Below, one piece after another: positions 19,432 to 29,335 of a stretch of 64,000 nt of DNA; within the stretch, counting starts at the first letter, position 1; each line of letters begins with the position of its first letter. The position numbers and the translations under genes were made by a program. The stretch is taken from positions 24,806-88,805 of the forward strand of contig NZ_JAQGEI010000023.1 in assembly GCF_029017505.1 (NCBI RefSeq), given 5' to 3'. The notes below the pieces were generated by a model. It had not been told where the DNA came from. It saw nothing but the letters and a program-made list of their open reading frames with translations, and made no database searches. This stretch comes from Sedimenticola hydrogenitrophicus (GTDB lineage: Bacteria; Pseudomonadota; Gammaproteobacteria; Chromatiales; Chromatiaceae).

Positions 19432-21132
19432 ATGGATAACCTTCGCCTGATACTGTTTTTCGCCCTGGCCTTCATCCTGATGATGCTCTGGCAGGCGTGG
19501 GATAAAGACTATGGCGGCAAGCCGCAAACGGCCGCCCCTTCCGAGATGAGCAGCGACAAGGCCAGCACCACGACGTCCGTTCCCGGGGCGATCCCATCGG
19601 CACCGACGCCCGCCGGCGACGGGCAACCCTCCGCCGTACCCTCGATCACGGCCGATTCTGCGCTGCCCAAGGCAGGAGCGGAAAGCCAACCCACCGCCGC
19701 CAGCGTCACCGTCAGGACCGATCTCTACACCATGGAGATCGGCACCGTAGGCGGCAATGTGCTGAAGGTGTTCCTGAACGAGTATCCCGCCTCGCTGGGA
19801 GACCAGGAGAACAGCTTCCAGTTGATGAAACCGGAGATACCCAACCTGTTCGTCGCCCAGTCCGGCCTGATTGCCGGCGAGGGCAGCTTCGCGCCCAGTC
19901 ATGAGACCCCCTATCGGGTCAACAGTCACAGCTATCGGTTGGAGAACGGCGCGGACCAGTTGAGTGTGGATCTTTTCTGGACCAGCCCGGAGGGGGTCAA
20001 GGTCACCAAACGCTTCAATTACCAGCGTGGCAGTTACCTGGTGACGGTTCAACATATTGTTGAAAACGGTTCCGGCCAACCCTGGGTCGGCCGCGAGTAT
20101 CGCCAGTTGATGCGTACCCCTGCGGTGGATGACAGCGCCGCCTCCAAGCTGCTCTATACCTACACCGGTGGTGCCATCTACAGTGGAGAGAAGAAGTACG
20201 AAAAGATCGACTTTGATGATATGCAGGAGTCCAAACTCTCCCGCGAGGTGAAGGGCGGCTGGATCGCCATGCTGCAGCACTATTTTGTCGGTGCCTGGAT
20301 TCCGCCGGCGGATCAGACCGGCACCTTCTACACCAATGTGCTCCCCGGCGAACGCTATGTTCTGGGCGCCTACACCCCGGCGCTGACGGTCGACAAAGGT
20401 GCCAGCCATACCTTCAGCAGCGGCTTTGTCGCCAGTCCCAAGCTGCAGGATGAGCTGAAGGCGATCTCTACGGGACTCGATCTCACCGTCGACTACGGCT
20501 GGCTGACGGTGATCGCGCAGCCGATCTTCTGGCTGCTCAAGCAGATTCAAGGTGTGGTAGTCAACTGGGGTGTGGCCATCATCCTGCTGACCCTGCTGAT
20601 CAAGGTACTGTTCTACAAACTCTCCGAGGCCAGCTACAAATCCATGGCCAACATGCGCCGGATGACACCACGCATCCAGGCCTTGAAGGATCGTTTCGGC
20701 GAGGATAAAACGCGACTCAACGCCGCGATGATGGAGCTGTACAAGAAGGAAAAGATCAATCCGCTGGGTGGCTGTCTGCCGATCGTGGTGCAGATCCCGG
20801 TCTTCATCTCCCTCTACTGGGTGCTGCTGGAGAGTGTGGAACTGCGTCAAGCGCCGTTTGTTTTCTGGATCCAGGATCTCTCCACCAAGGATCCCTACTT
20901 CGTGCTGCCGCTGATCATGGGTATCTCCATGTTTATCCAGCAGAAGCTGAATCCGGCGCCCCCGGATCCCATGCAGGCCAAGATCATGATGGCCCTGCCG
21001 GTGGTGTTCACCGTCTTCTTCGCCTTCTTCCCCTCGGGTCTGGTGCTCTACTGGGTGACCAACAACGTGTTGTCGATCGCCCAGCAGTGGCACATCACCC
21101 GCCAGATCGAGAATGCCGCCGCCAGGGCCTGA
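19432..21132 (+). CDS. yidC: Membrane protein insertase YidC
   Basis: A 566-residue inner-membrane insertase working alone or with SecYEG. An N-terminal anchor (residues about 5-20) is followed by a Ser/Ala/Pro-rich linker and the large periplasmic beta-sandwich (about 85-350). The conserved insertase core with five membrane helices follows (about 355-555), including [20 protein letters not shown] and [15 protein letters not shown] ribosome-like AGATAG precedes the ATG. It overlaps the frame chosen for mnmE. Confidence 0.97.
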   Translation: MDNLRLILFFALAFILMMLWQAWDKDYGGKPQTAAPSEMSSDKASTTTSVPGAIPSAPTPAGDGQPSAVPSITADSALPKAGAESQPTAASVTVRTDLYTMEIGTVGGNVLKVFLNEYPASLGDQENSFQLMKPEIPNLFVAQSGLIAGEGSFAPSHETPYRVNSHSYRLENGADQLSVDLFWTSPEGVKVTKRFNYQRGSYLVTVQHIVENGSGQPWVGREYRQLMRTPAVDDSAASKLLYTYTGGAIYSGEKKYEKIDFDDMQESKLSREVKGGWIAMLQHYFVGAWIPPADQTGTFYTNVLPGERYVLGAYTPALTVDKGASHTFSSGFVASPKLQDELKAISTGLDLTVDYGWLTVIAQPIFWLLKQIQGVVVNWGVAIILLTLLIKVLFYKLSEASYKSMANMRRMTPRIQALKDRFGEDKTRLNAAMMELYKKEKINPLGGCLPIVVQIPVFISLYWVLLESVELRQAPFVFWIQDLSTKDPYFVLPLIMGISMFIQQKLNPAPPDPMQAKIMMALPVVFTVFFAFFPSGLVLYWVTNNVLSIAQQWHITRQIENAAARA

Positions 21133-22492
21133 TCCAGCCAGCCCTGTGGATGCACAGGAATCCATAGCCGCGGTTGCCACCCCGCCCGGAATGGGCGGGG
21201 TCGGCATCATCCGCATCTCCGGAAGTCAGGCGGCAACGGTCGCCCGAACCCTCACCGGCACCCTGCCGGAGCCACGCCTGGCCCGCTTTGCCCGCTTTCG
21301 TAATGCCGGGGGAGAGGTGCTGGATGAAGGCCTGGTGCTGTTCTTTCCCGGCCCCCACTCCTTTACCGGTGAAGATGTGCTGGAGCTGCAGGGCCACGGC
21401 GGTCCGGTGGTGCTGGATCTGCTGCTGCAGAGTGTCCTGGAGTGCGGGGTGCGGCTGGCCCGCCCGGGCGAGTTCAGCCAGCGCGCCTTCCTCAACGGCA
21501 AGCTGGACCTGACCCAGGCCGAGGCGATCGCCGATCTGATCGAGAGTGGCACGGCCGCGGCCGCCCGGCTGGCGGTGCGCTCCCTGGAGGGCGAGTTCTC
21601 CAGGCGCATTCATCAGCTGGTGGAGCAGCTGATCCTGCTGCGCATGTATGTGGAGGCGGCCATCGATTTTCCGGAAGAGGAGATCGATTTTCTCTCCGAC
21701 GGCAAGGTGGACGGGGACCTGGCGGAGATCATCGCCGCCGTCGGCGCCGTGCAACAGAGCGCCCGGCTGGGACGGCTGATGCGCGACGGCATGACCCTGG
21801 TGATCGCCGGCCTGCCCAATGCCGGCAAATCGAGCCTGCTAAACTGCCTGGCCGGCCGCGAGTCGGCCATTGTCACCGATATCCCCGGTACCACCCGGGA
21901 CCTGCTGCGCGAGCAGATCCAGATCGATGGCATGCCGCTGCACCTGATCGATACCGCCGGCCTGCGCGAGAGCAACGACGCGGTGGAGCTGGAGGGGATC
22001 CGCCGCGCCCGGGCGGAGATCGCCCGGGCGGATCGTATCCTCTGGATCTTCGATGACAAGCTGGATCCCCGGCACCGGGCGTTCGACAGCAGCCTGCTGC
22101 CGGCGGAGATACCGGTCACCTTCCTGCGCAACAAGATCGATCAGAGCGGCACCCCGGCGGGAATCCGGGAGAGCGGGGACGCTATCGAGATCGCCCTGTC
22201 GGCCAGAACCGGTGAAGGCATCGACCTGCTGCGGGAGCATCTGAAACAGTGCATGGGGTTCAGTAGCGGACAGGAGGGCGAATTTATCGCCCGGCGCCGG
22301 CATCTGGATGCCATTCAACGCGCGAGTGAGCACCTACTCACCGGACAGGCGGCACTGCAGGGGCAAGGCTCCGGCGAGTTGCTGGCGGAGGATCTACGCC
22401 AGGCGCAGCAGGCATTGAGTGAAATCACCGGCGAGTTCAGTGCCGATGATCTGCTGGGGCAGATCTTCAGCAGTTTCTGCATCGGTAAATAA
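21113..22492 (+). CDS. mnmE: tRNA uridine-5-carboxymethylaminomethyl modification GTPase MnmE
   Basis: A GTPase that, with MnmG, builds the cmnm5 group at tRNA wobble uridine 34. The N-terminal folate-binding part shows [20 protein letters not shown]. The G domain shows [27 protein letters not shown] and NKID. The C-terminal catalytic Cys motif CIGK is intact. The ATG at 21113 gives 459 residues. A GTG at 21146 gives 448 and fits the family N-terminus slightly better, so the start is uncertain. The partner mnmG is 12 kb away. Confidence 0.95.
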   Translation: MPPPGPDPASPVDAQESIAAVATPPGMGGVGIIRISGSQAATVARTLTGTLPEPRLARFARFRNAGGEVLDEGLVLFFPGPHSFTGEDVLELQGHGGPVVLDLLLQSVLECGVRLARPGEFSQRAFLNGKLDLTQAEAIADLIESGTAAAARLAVRSLEGEFSRRIHQLVEQLILLRMYVEAAIDFPEEEIDFLSDGKVDGDLAEIIAAVGAVQQSARLGRLMRDGMTLVIAGLPNAGKSSLLNCLAGRESAIVTDIPGTTRDLLREQIQIDGMPLHLIDTAGLRESNDAVELEGIRRARAEIARADRILWIFDDKLDPRHRAFDSSLLPAEIPVTFLRNKIDQSGTPAGIRESGDAIEIALSARTGEGIDLLREHLKQCMGFSSGQEGEFIARRRHLDAIQRASEHLLTGQAALQGQGSGELLAEDLRQAQQALSEITGEFSADDLLGQIFSSFCIGK

Positions 22493-22642
22493 TCGCCCTG
22501 TCCTTATTGGATGGGGTCACAAAAGCGCAGAAAAAGGTTGTCCTGATGGCGCTTGTTGGCCAAACTTTGCGCCTGGTGGATCAGGCATCAAGCGGATGCG
22601 TGAGTTGATGAAGTACCCTGGATAGGCTTTTAAAATCACCCC

Positions 22643-23212
22643 ATGTTCTCCCTCACTCCCGAGCAAATACCTTGGCTGGTCGCGGCCCTGTCGGCGATGG
22701 CCCTGCTGTTGCCCGCCATCCTGTTCCGCCGCCGCCTGGCCGCCTTCCTGAAACAGCGTCGGCTCGGCCAGGCCATCCGACGCCTGGGACCCAAGGTACA
22801 CCACGATCTGCTGCTGCCGGACGGCATCGATGGCGTGCTGGTGGCCGATTACGTGGTGCTGACCCACAAGGGCATCCTGCTGGTCACGGTCAACTGGTAC
22901 GAGGGTAATATCTTCGGCGGCAAGGATACCGATCAGTGGACCCAGGTATGGCACGGCGCCTCGCACCGCTTTACCAACCCGCTACATGAACTGCAGCTGA
23001 TCTGTGCCACGGTCAGATCCCTGGTGCCCAATATCCCGGTGAGCGGGATCGTGCTGTTTGCCGGCAATTGCGCCTTCCCCAAGGATAAACCGGACGGTGC
23101 CTGCCTGTTGCAGGACCTGCCGAGGGAGCGGCGCAAACAGGTGGTCCCGCCCCGTTTTGAAACCGCCTGGGAACTGCTGCTGGTGAAGGCCGAGATGCTC
23201 AGCTTCGGTTAG
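22643..23212 (+). CDS. NERD (nuclease-related) domain protein with N-terminal membrane anchor
   Basis: A 189-residue protein. One membrane segment (about residues 10-27) is followed by a NERD-like fold. It shows QAIRRLGPKVHHDLLLPDG, VADYVVLTHKGILLVTVNWYEGNIFGG and the strand GIVLFAGNCAF. NERD domains are related to Holliday-junction-type nucleases, but activity is unproven for most members. It converges on the PqiA gene with a four-base overlap. Its cellular role is unknown. Confidence 0.75.
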   Translation: MFSLTPEQIPWLVAALSAMALLLPAILFRRRLAAFLKQRRLGQAIRRLGPKVHHDLLLPDGIDGVLVADYVVLTHKGILLVTVNWYEGNIFGGKDTDQWTQVWHGASHRFTNPLHELQLICATVRSLVPNIPVSGIVLFAGNCAFPKDKPDGACLLQDLPRERRKQVVPPRFETAWELLLVKAEMLSFG

Positions 23213-24057
23213 GTAGGCAAGGCATTTGCCAGCTGCAGCTGCCTGAGTTGCCGGCTGATCAGCTGCGAGCCGGACAGCGAAAGCACCACATAGAGGGCGA
23301 AGAACCAGAGCCCGGCCTGCACCTCCGCCTGGGTCAGTCCGCCGCCATTGTTGGAAAAGAAGGCCACCAGGACGGCGACCACAAAGACATCCGCCATCGA
23401 CCACCTGCCCAGGTGATGGCTCAGGTGCAGGCCACGCAGGGAGAGGTGATGGGTACGGCTGAACAGGGTCAACCAGGCGACCCCGGTTTTCAGCAGCGGC
23501 AACACCACACTGAACAGCGTCAACAGCAGCGCCAGCCAGAGATTGCCATTGCTCCAGAGCCCGGTGATGGTGGTGAGTATCCCCTTGGACTGAAACTGCA
23601 ACACGGTTTCACCCAACACCGGCAGCGTCTTACTCACCTCCACCGAGAGAATCGGTGTAGTCAGGCCGACCGCCAGGGCGACGATACCCACGGTGAGCAT
23701 GGCATAGCCGAGATCGCCGGAGCGGCGCCGGGGCAGCCAGGAGACCAGCAGCAGTAAAGTGGCATTGAGCAGAAACAGTGCCGTCAGCTGATTCACCGAC
23801 GCCTTGTAGGCGGCCTGCAGCGCCTTCTGGCGGTTGAGATCCGCCAGCTGCTGGCTGTAGCCGTCATAGAGACCGAAACTCAACGCCTCCAGCAGCTGTC
23901 GTCCGCTGTTCTCCAGCTGGCTGGTGGCCTGCAGTTGCTGGATGATCGCCAGGGTCTGCCGTTCATAGGCGGTCGCCTGTTCCCAGATCTTCCAGCCGCA
24001 GCCCAGCAAGCCGATCAACAGAAGCCCCGCCAGCAGCCAATTCAGTGGTCTGTTCAT
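23209..24057 (-). CDS. Paraquat-inducible protein A family membrane protein
   Basis: A 282-residue inner-membrane protein. An N-terminal anchor (residues 8-22) precedes a helical periplasmic stretch of about 65 residues, then the PqiA domain. The latter has four predicted membrane segments and the family signature GRWSMADVFVVAVLVAFF. PqiA proteins work with MCE proteins in lipid transport, but no pqiB or MCE gene is adjacent. The extra N-terminal periplasmic helix pair is unlike canonical PqiA. Confidence 0.8.
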   Translation of the reverse strand: MNRPLNWLLAGLLLIGLLGCGWKIWEQATAYERQTLAIIQQLQATSQLENSGRQLLEALSFGLYDGYSQQLADLNRQKALQAAYKASVNQLTALFLLNATLLLLVSWLPRRRSGDLGYAMLTVGIVALAVGLTTPILSVEVSKTLPVLGETVLQFQSKGILTTITGLWSNGNLWLALLLTLFSVVLPLLKTGVAWLTLFSRTHHLSLRGLHLSHHLGRWSMADVFVVAVLVAFFSNNGGGLTQAEVQAGLWFFALYVVLSLSGSQLISRQLRQLQLANALPT

Positions 24058-24325
24058 GAAATTACCGAATTATCCATCTTACTCAGCTTGGTCGGATATC
24101 GTTCATTTGCATTCATTCGGGCGCATGTTTTTCCTGAGTACGACGGCGTTAACTAGGTAATCAGATTGGATTAAGCAAAACTCCGTCTGAATGTGAGATG
24201 CCCTACTCTAGCTGGGAAACTCCGGGCGATGCAAACCGGCGGATACCCCTGCATCTGTAGCGGATAAGCTGAATCGTGATCTGCTAAGATGGGGCACGAC
24301 ATTGTACCAGTGCAGGACAAAGATC

Positions 24326-25435
24326 ATGTTGAAACTTGCTTATGTAGGCGGACTGGGAATGATGGCCGGACCGGCCGCCAGCCATCTGGCCGCGGATGGC
24401 CCGGCCCGGGTGCTGCGGGTACAGGATCGTGGCAGCCGGGGTGGCGGTCGGGACCGGTACCGGGCGGATTGGCGGGCACACGGCGCCGAACTGGTGCCGA
24501 CGCTGCAACAGCTGGTGGGTGCCGGTGACCTGGATGGCGTGGTGGTCTGTGCCGGCAAGAACGGCGACGACGTGTCGATTGTCGGCGAGTTGGCCGGGCG
24601 GTTGCGGGCCGTTTCAACCGCCCGCCCCTTCATCCTGCACCTCTCCACCGTCAGTCCCGACTTTGCCGAGGCTGCCACCACCTTCTGCAGCGATCAGCAG
24701 GTAGACTATGTCAACTATCCCCTGACCGGCGGCCCGCTGGGCGCCCAGTTGGGCGGGGCGGATCCCAAGGGGATGCTGATCCTGGCCAGCGGCGATGCGG
24801 CGCTGTATCAGCGGCTGTTGCCCCTGCTGCAGCGCCTGGGCCATCCCCGCTACTTCGGCGGTTCACCCGCGGCCGGCGCCATCACCAAGCTGATCGGCCA
24901 CCACATGGTGTTCAATGGCCTGAACGGCATCGCCACCGCCGCCGCCATCCATGCCGACTGCTTCAACCAGGGCCAGCTGGGAGGCGATGACCAGTACGCC
25001 TACCTCGAGTTTCTCAACGGCGGCGCCGGCGGCACCCGGCAGTGGGACCTGGTCCTGAGCAAGGGCATCGCGACGGACAACTGGGAGCAGGGTTTCGGCA
25101 TTCACCATGCGGTAGTGGATGCGGTCTACGCCGCCCGCCTGGCGCTGGCGGCGGGTCTGCCGCGGATCTCCATCCAGGCCATGACCAATACCGCGTTTAT
25201 CTTCTCCTACCTGTTGCAGCGGTATCCCGGGCAGACCCTGGCCACCCATGCCGTGGCGCGCGAGATGATCCGCAGCGGCAGTGCGGCGCTGGATCGCTAC
25301 ATGGCGGAACGGGGAGCGTTTGGCGCGGAGGCGGATGCGGTGATTACCGCCTGTGTCGCCTCGCTGCCCGAGAGGATCCGCGACTCGGCCCTGCTCGAGG
25401 TCACGATCAGCCATTTCGAGTCCCACCTGCCGTGA
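24326..25435 (+). CDS. NAD-binding beta-hydroxyacid dehydrogenase-like protein
   Basis: A 369-residue protein of the 6-phosphogluconate/3-hydroxyisobutyrate dehydrogenase superfamily. The N-terminal Rossmann region begins KLAYVGGLGMMAG. The substrate motif region is VNYPLTGGPLGAQLG, and the usual catalytic Lys position falls in ITKLIGHHMVFNGLN, where GHHMVF replaces the more common xNN. It is longer than 3-hydroxyisobutyrate dehydrogenases (about 295), with insertions in the C-terminal domain. The substrate cannot be assigned. The ATG at 24326 was preferred to one at 24302 because it begins the Rossmann strand. Confidence 0.75.
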   Translation: MLKLAYVGGLGMMAGPAASHLAADGPARVLRVQDRGSRGGGRDRYRADWRAHGAELVPTLQQLVGAGDLDGVVVCAGKNGDDVSIVGELAGRLRAVSTARPFILHLSTVSPDFAEAATTFCSDQQVDYVNYPLTGGPLGAQLGGADPKGMLILASGDAALYQRLLPLLQRLGHPRYFGGSPAAGAITKLIGHHMVFNGLNGIATAAAIHADCFNQGQLGGDDQYAYLEFLNGGAGGTRQWDLVLSKGIATDNWEQGFGIHHAVVDAVYAARLALAAGLPRISIQAMTNTAFIFSYLLQRYPGQTLATHAVAREMIRSGSAALDRYMAERGAFGAEADAVITACVASLPERIRDSALLEVTISHFESHLP

Positions 25436-25483
25436 CTCCGACAAGGACGATGGCATGATGTCCAGCCGATCCCGGGTGCACCG

Positions 25484-26434
25484 GTGACCGGGCTACCGAC
25501 CGGGGTGCCCCGATCGCGGGCTCGGCGCTGGTTTGAACTGCCGGCGGTGCTGCTGGTGCTGGCCACCCTGTTCTGGGGCGGCAACGCCGTGGTCGGCAAG
25601 CTCGCCCTCAACTACATGTCAGGTATCGAGCTCTCTTTTTGGCGCTGGGTGCTGGCGTTTGTGATCCTGCTCCCCTTCGCCTGGCGTCCCTGTCTGCGCG
25701 ATCTGGGGTACTATCGCCGGCACCGCTGGCTGCTGCTGTTTCTCGCCCTGCTCAGCGTCTCCCTCTACAACTCGCTGCAGTACGTGGCGCTGCAGTGGAC
25801 CAGCGCCATCAATGTGGGGGTAGTGAGCGCCACCATGCCGCTGGAGGTGTTCCTGCTCACCTGGCTGCTGGGGCAGGAGCGCGCCAACTGGCTGCAGAAG
25901 CTGGGCCTGCTGCTGGCACTGCTGGGGGTCGGCTGGGTGGTCGCCCGCGGTCAGCTGCAGGTGTTGACCGGCCTGCAGTTGAATCCGGGCGACCTGCTGA
26001 TGCTGACGGCGGTGTTCGGCTTCGCCATCTACTCGGTGCTGATGCGCAAACTGCCGCGCGAACTGGACAAGCTGGGGCTGCTGCTGTTGCTCATCTTTAT
26101 CGGTAGCATCGGCATCCTGCCCTTCTACCTCTGGGACATCAGCGGCCGCGAGACCTTCACCCTGAATACCGACACCGCGCTGATCCTCGGCTACGTGGCG
26201 ATCTTCCCCTCGCTGCTCTCCTACTACTTCTGGAACAAGGCGGTACTGCTCGGTGGGGCCAACCAGGCCGGTCTGTTCACCAACCTGATCTCGGTATTCG
26301 CCAGCCTGCTGGCGGTGATCTTTCTGGGCGAGGCGTTCCGCTCCTACCATGTGATCGGCATGACCACCATCTTCCTCGCCATCCTGCTCGCCACCTATGT
26401 CTCCAAGTGGTACTCCCTGAGGCAATCACGTTAG
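25484..26434 (+). CDS. EamA-family (DMT) transporter
   Basis: A 316-residue integral membrane protein with two EamA repeats and about ten membrane segments. The first repeat carries LFWGGNAVVGKLALNYMSG. The second repeat shows ALILGYVAIFPSLLSYYFWN and TNLISVFASLLAVIFLGEAF. Members export amino acids or other metabolites; the substrate is not predictable. The GTG start is 48 bases after the dehydrogenase gene, so co-transcription is possible. Confidence 0.88.
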   Translation: MTGLPTGVPRSRARRWFELPAVLLVLATLFWGGNAVVGKLALNYMSGIELSFWRWVLAFVILLPFAWRPCLRDLGYYRRHRWLLLFLALLSVSLYNSLQYVALQWTSAINVGVVSATMPLEVFLLTWLLGQERANWLQKLGLLLALLGVGWVVARGQLQVLTGLQLNPGDLLMLTAVFGFAIYSVLMRKLPRELDKLGLLLLLIFIGSIGILPFYLWDISGRETFTLNTDTALILGYVAIFPSLLSYYFWNKAVLLGGANQAGLFTNLISVFASLLAVIFLGEAFRSYHVIGMTTIFLAILLATYVSKWYSLRQSR

Positions 26435-26475
26435 AATGGACGCATAAAAATCAGGGTTTCACAGGGAGTCGTATC

Positions 26476-27054
26476 ATGAACAAGAGTATCCGCGGATCGC
26501 AAACCGAGAAAAACCTGCTCACCGCCTTTGCCGGCGAGTCCCAGGCGCGCAACCGCTACAGCTATTTTGCCGGCGCGGCGCGCAACGAGGGGCTGGTGCA
26601 GATCGCCGCCATCTTCGAAGAGACCGCCAACCAGGAGAAGGAGCACGCCAAGCGCTTTTTCAAGTTCCTTGAGGGTGGCGAGGTGCGGATCACCGAGACC
26701 TTCCCCGCCGGCCTGATCGGCACCACCCTGGAGAATCTGCGCCACGCCGCCGCCGGCGAAGAGCACGAGTGGACCGCGCTGTATCCGGAGTTTGCCCGGG
26801 TCGCCCGGGAAGAGGGCTTCCGGCAGGTGGCGGCGGCGTTCGCGGCGATCAGCATCGCCGAGCAGCAGCACCACAAGCAGTACCGGACCCTGGCGGACAA
26901 CCTGGAGGCGGGACTGGTGTTCAAACGTAACGGCAAGGTGGTCTGGCGCTGCCGCAACTGCGGCTATCTGCACGAGGGTGAAGCGGCCCCCAACGTCTGT
27001 CCGGCCTGTCTCCATCCCCAGGCCCATTTCGAACTGCTGGGCGAGAACTGGTAG
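26476..27054 (+). CDS. Rubrerythrin
   Basis: A 192-residue peroxide-reducing iron protein of the cytosol. The ferritin-like diiron domain has the Glu and His ligands in AFAGESQARNRYSYFAGAAR, EETANQEKEHAKRFF and SIAEQQHHKQYR. The C-terminal rubredoxin domain has its four Cys in CRNCGY and CPACLHPQ. It suggests life under low or fluctuating oxygen. The ATG at 26476 is preceded by CAGGGAG. It ends just before structured repeat B. Confidence 0.93.
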   Translation: MNKSIRGSQTEKNLLTAFAGESQARNRYSYFAGAARNEGLVQIAAIFEETANQEKEHAKRFFKFLEGGEVRITETFPAGLIGTTLENLRHAAAGEEHEWTALYPEFARVAREEGFRQVAAAFAAISIAEQQHHKQYRTLADNLEAGLVFKRNGKVVWRCRNCGYLHEGEAAPNVCPACLHPQAHFELLGENW

Positions 27055-27077
27055 GCATTGTCCCAACTTTCGGTCAG

Positions 27078-27296
27078 CTTATAACTCAAGTTTCGGAGTT
27101 CAGTTCCAGACACCGGGCGGGCCACCCCCTTGCCGGGACACGCGGTGAATACGTCCCTGTACGCTCGGCGTCGGCATGGCATCCTCGGCTCCGTAAACGG
27201 TACATCCCTGTACCACTCCTCCTGCCTCCGACGGTCCCGGCAAGGGGGTAACCCGCCCTGAACATCGCCTTTTGAATTCCGAACTTGAGTTATAAG
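27078..27296. repeat. Structured intergenic repeat, copy B
   Basis: The outer arms CTTATAACTCAAGTTTCGGA (from 27078) and its near-complement ending at 27296 enclose inner arms of 25 bases at 27115-27139 and 27234-27258, paired with two mismatches. The core between them is nearly identical to that of copy A at 14234-14329. The inner arm sequences differ between copies (CCCCTTGCC here, CCCCATTCAG there), yet pairing is kept. The outer flanks are exchanged left to right relative to copy A. Confidence 0.8.
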
Positions 27297-27364
27297 GCGG
27301 GCCGTGTCGGCCGCCGGATCGCTAAACCAACCTTGGCGCCCACGGGGTGCCCGCTGACCCCGGC

Positions 27365-29335
27365 TCATGCGCGGAAGCCGCGCACCAGCCGGTGCAGCCG
27401 GCGGCGCTGTTGCGGGTCATCCGATGGGCCATAACGCAGCGCGATGTAGAGATTCACAATGGCGCTCACCTGGCGCTGCAGGTCCGGGCGCTGGCGGATC
27501 ACCCGGCGGGCGAAATCCCGCGGTCCCTCGTGGGGCTGGCGCACCAGCCCGCGGCGTGCCAGGCGGCGGCAGAACTTCACATAGTCCCCCTGCACCGGGT
27601 CGGGCCGGATCCGCTCGCGGCGGCGCAGCAGCAGGAGCAGCAGTGGCAGCAGCGCGGCGGTGGTCAGCACCATGGCCAGGGCCAGTTTGAACTCCGAGAG
27701 CGAGCCGAAACCCAGCAGCTGCAGCAGGCTTTGCTGCTGTTGCCGGGAGTAGCCGAGGATCCAGCGGTGCCAGGAGGCGTTGGCCGCATCCAGGCCCAGC
27801 CGCAGCTGTTTCATTACGCTCCGCAGCAGATCGCTGTCGGCCGATGCAAAGATCACCGGAACACCCGGGTCGGCGTTCTCGTCCAGGTCGAATTCAAAGC
27901 TGCGTTCGATGCGCTCGGGGGCGACGGCCGCGGTCGGGTCGATCCGGGTCCAGCCGCTCCCCGCCAGCCACACCTCGCTCCAGGCGTGGGCGTCCGACTG
28001 GCGCACGATGAGGTAGTTGCCCAGGGGGTTGCGCTGCCCGCCCTGGTAGCCGGTGACCACCCGTGCCGGGATGCCGGCCAGCCGCATCAACAGGGTGAAA
28101 CTGGTGGCGTAGTGCTCGCAGAAGCCGCGCCGGCTGTCGAACAGAAACTGATCGACCGGATTGGTCTCCAGCAACGGCGGGTTCAAGGTGTAGTAGAAGG
28201 GTTCGCTGCGGAAGAATTGCAGTGCCCGGCTCACCAGCTGCCGGTCGCTGTCGGTCCCGGCGCGCCAGCCGGCCACCAGGGCGCGCATGCGCGAGGTTAC
28301 CGTATCCGGCAGCTGCAATCCCAGGCGGCGCTGGCGCTCGCTCAAGGCGCCGGTGTGATAGTCCAGGCGTGAGCTGGCGGCATAGCGGTAGCGCCGGTTG
28401 CGGACATTTTTGGCACTGATCTGGTAATCCGCCGACAGGGTCGCCCCGGCCGGCAGGGTTTCCGGCAGGTCCAGGGCATACAGCCAGTCGTTGGGCGAGG
28501 GTTCCAGGGTCACCTGATAGCCGACCGGGTCGGCATCGCTGCGGAAGGTCACGGGCCCCGTTTCCACCAGGCGGCCACGGCTCCAGCGCCGGCCGTCGGT
28601 ATGCCAGAGTACCGGGCCGCGCCAGTAGCGCAGTCGCGGTGGCGGTATCGCCTGATCGAAATCGACCCGGAAGGCGACGGCCCGGGAGCGGATCAGCTGG
28701 CTGATGCTGCCCAGGGTGATACTGTCGCTGAGCCCGGTCTTGCCGGTGGAGTTGTCCACTCCCAGGTTCCACAGGGGGCCTTCGATGCGCGGAAACAGAA
28801 AGAACAGCACCAGCATGATGGGCAGGGATTGGGCGGTCAGGCCGGCGGCAAGACGCAGCGAGTGCAGCGGCCAGCCCGGGCGGCTTGTGGCGCGGCTGGC
28901 CTCGATCAGCAGGCCGCTGAGGCCGATCACCAGGACGAATGCATAGGCCACCAGCAGCATCCCCTGTTCAAACAGGAAATGGGTGCTCAGGGTGAAGTAG
29001 CCGAGGAACACCACCACATAGAGATCGCGCCGGCGGCGGCACTCCATCAGTTTCAGGCCCAGCATCAGCGCCAACAGGGCGACCTTGGCCGGCAGGCCTA
29101 TCAGCAGGGGATAGAGGGTAAAGATCAGCGCGGCCCCGGCCAGCGTGATGCCCAGCAGCAGCCAGCGGCCGGGGTGCAACCGGGGTAGATAGAGGCTCGC
29201 CAGGCGCAGCAGGATGACGGCGATGAAGGCCAGGCTGATGCGCAGATCCAGGCGCACAAAATGGGGCGCCACCAGTAACAGGGTGATCAGGCTGAGGGCC
29301 AACAGGGGGCGGCGACCGAGCTCGTTCGGGTTCAT
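27365..29335 (-). CDS. TgpA-type membrane transglutaminase-like protein (DUF3488)
   Basis: A 656-residue inner-membrane protein. About six N-terminal membrane segments (residues 10-180) precede a periplasmic transglutaminase-like domain with the triad visible as Cys in RRGFCEHYATSF, His in QSDAHAWSEVWL and Asp in TRIDPTAA. A further membrane segment near residue 560 is followed by a cytoplasmic tail (DUF4129-like). It is the third gene of a MoxR-DUF58-TgpA operon, overlapping DUF58 by four bases. The role of these conserved operons is unresolved; TgpA is essential in P. aeruginosa. Confidence 0.9.
   Translation of the reverse strand: MNPNELGRRPLLALSLITLLLVAPHFVRLDLRISLAFIAVILLRLASLYLPRLHPGRWLLLGITLAGAALIFTLYPLLIGLPAKVALLALMLGLKLMECRRRRDLYVVVFLGYFTLSTHFLFEQGMLLVAYAFVLVIGLSGLLIEASRATSRPGWPLHSLRLAAGLTAQSLPIMLVLFFLFPRIEGPLWNLGVDNSTGKTGLSDSITLGSISQLIRSRAVAFRVDFDQAIPPPRLRYWRGPVLWHTDGRRWSRGRLVETGPVTFRSDADPVGYQVTLEPSPNDWLYALDLPETLPAGATLSADYQISAKNVRNRRYRYAASSRLDYHTGALSERQRRLGLQLPDTVTSRMRALVAGWRAGTDSDRQLVSRALQFFRSEPFYYTLNPPLLETNPVDQFLFDSRRGFCEHYATSFTLLMRLAGIPARVVTGYQGGQRNPLGNYLIVRQSDAHAWSEVWLAGSGWTRIDPTAAVAPERIERSFEFDLDENADPGVPVIFASADSDLLRSVMKQLRLGLDAANASWHRWILGYSRQQQQSLLQLLGFGSLSEFKLALAMVLTTAALLPLLLLLLRRRERIRPDPVQGDYVKFCRRLARRGLVRQPHEGPRDFARRVIRQRPDLQRQVSAIVNLYIALRYGPSDDPQQRRRLHRLVRGFRA

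Noticed and set aside
24180..24301. Stretch GGGCGATGCAAACCGG upstream of the dehydrogenase gene, vaguely like a c-di-GMP (GEMM) riboswitch
   Set aside because: The conserved GGNCACGCACAGGGCAAACC-type order and the receptor stem cannot be laid out, so no riboswitch call is justified.
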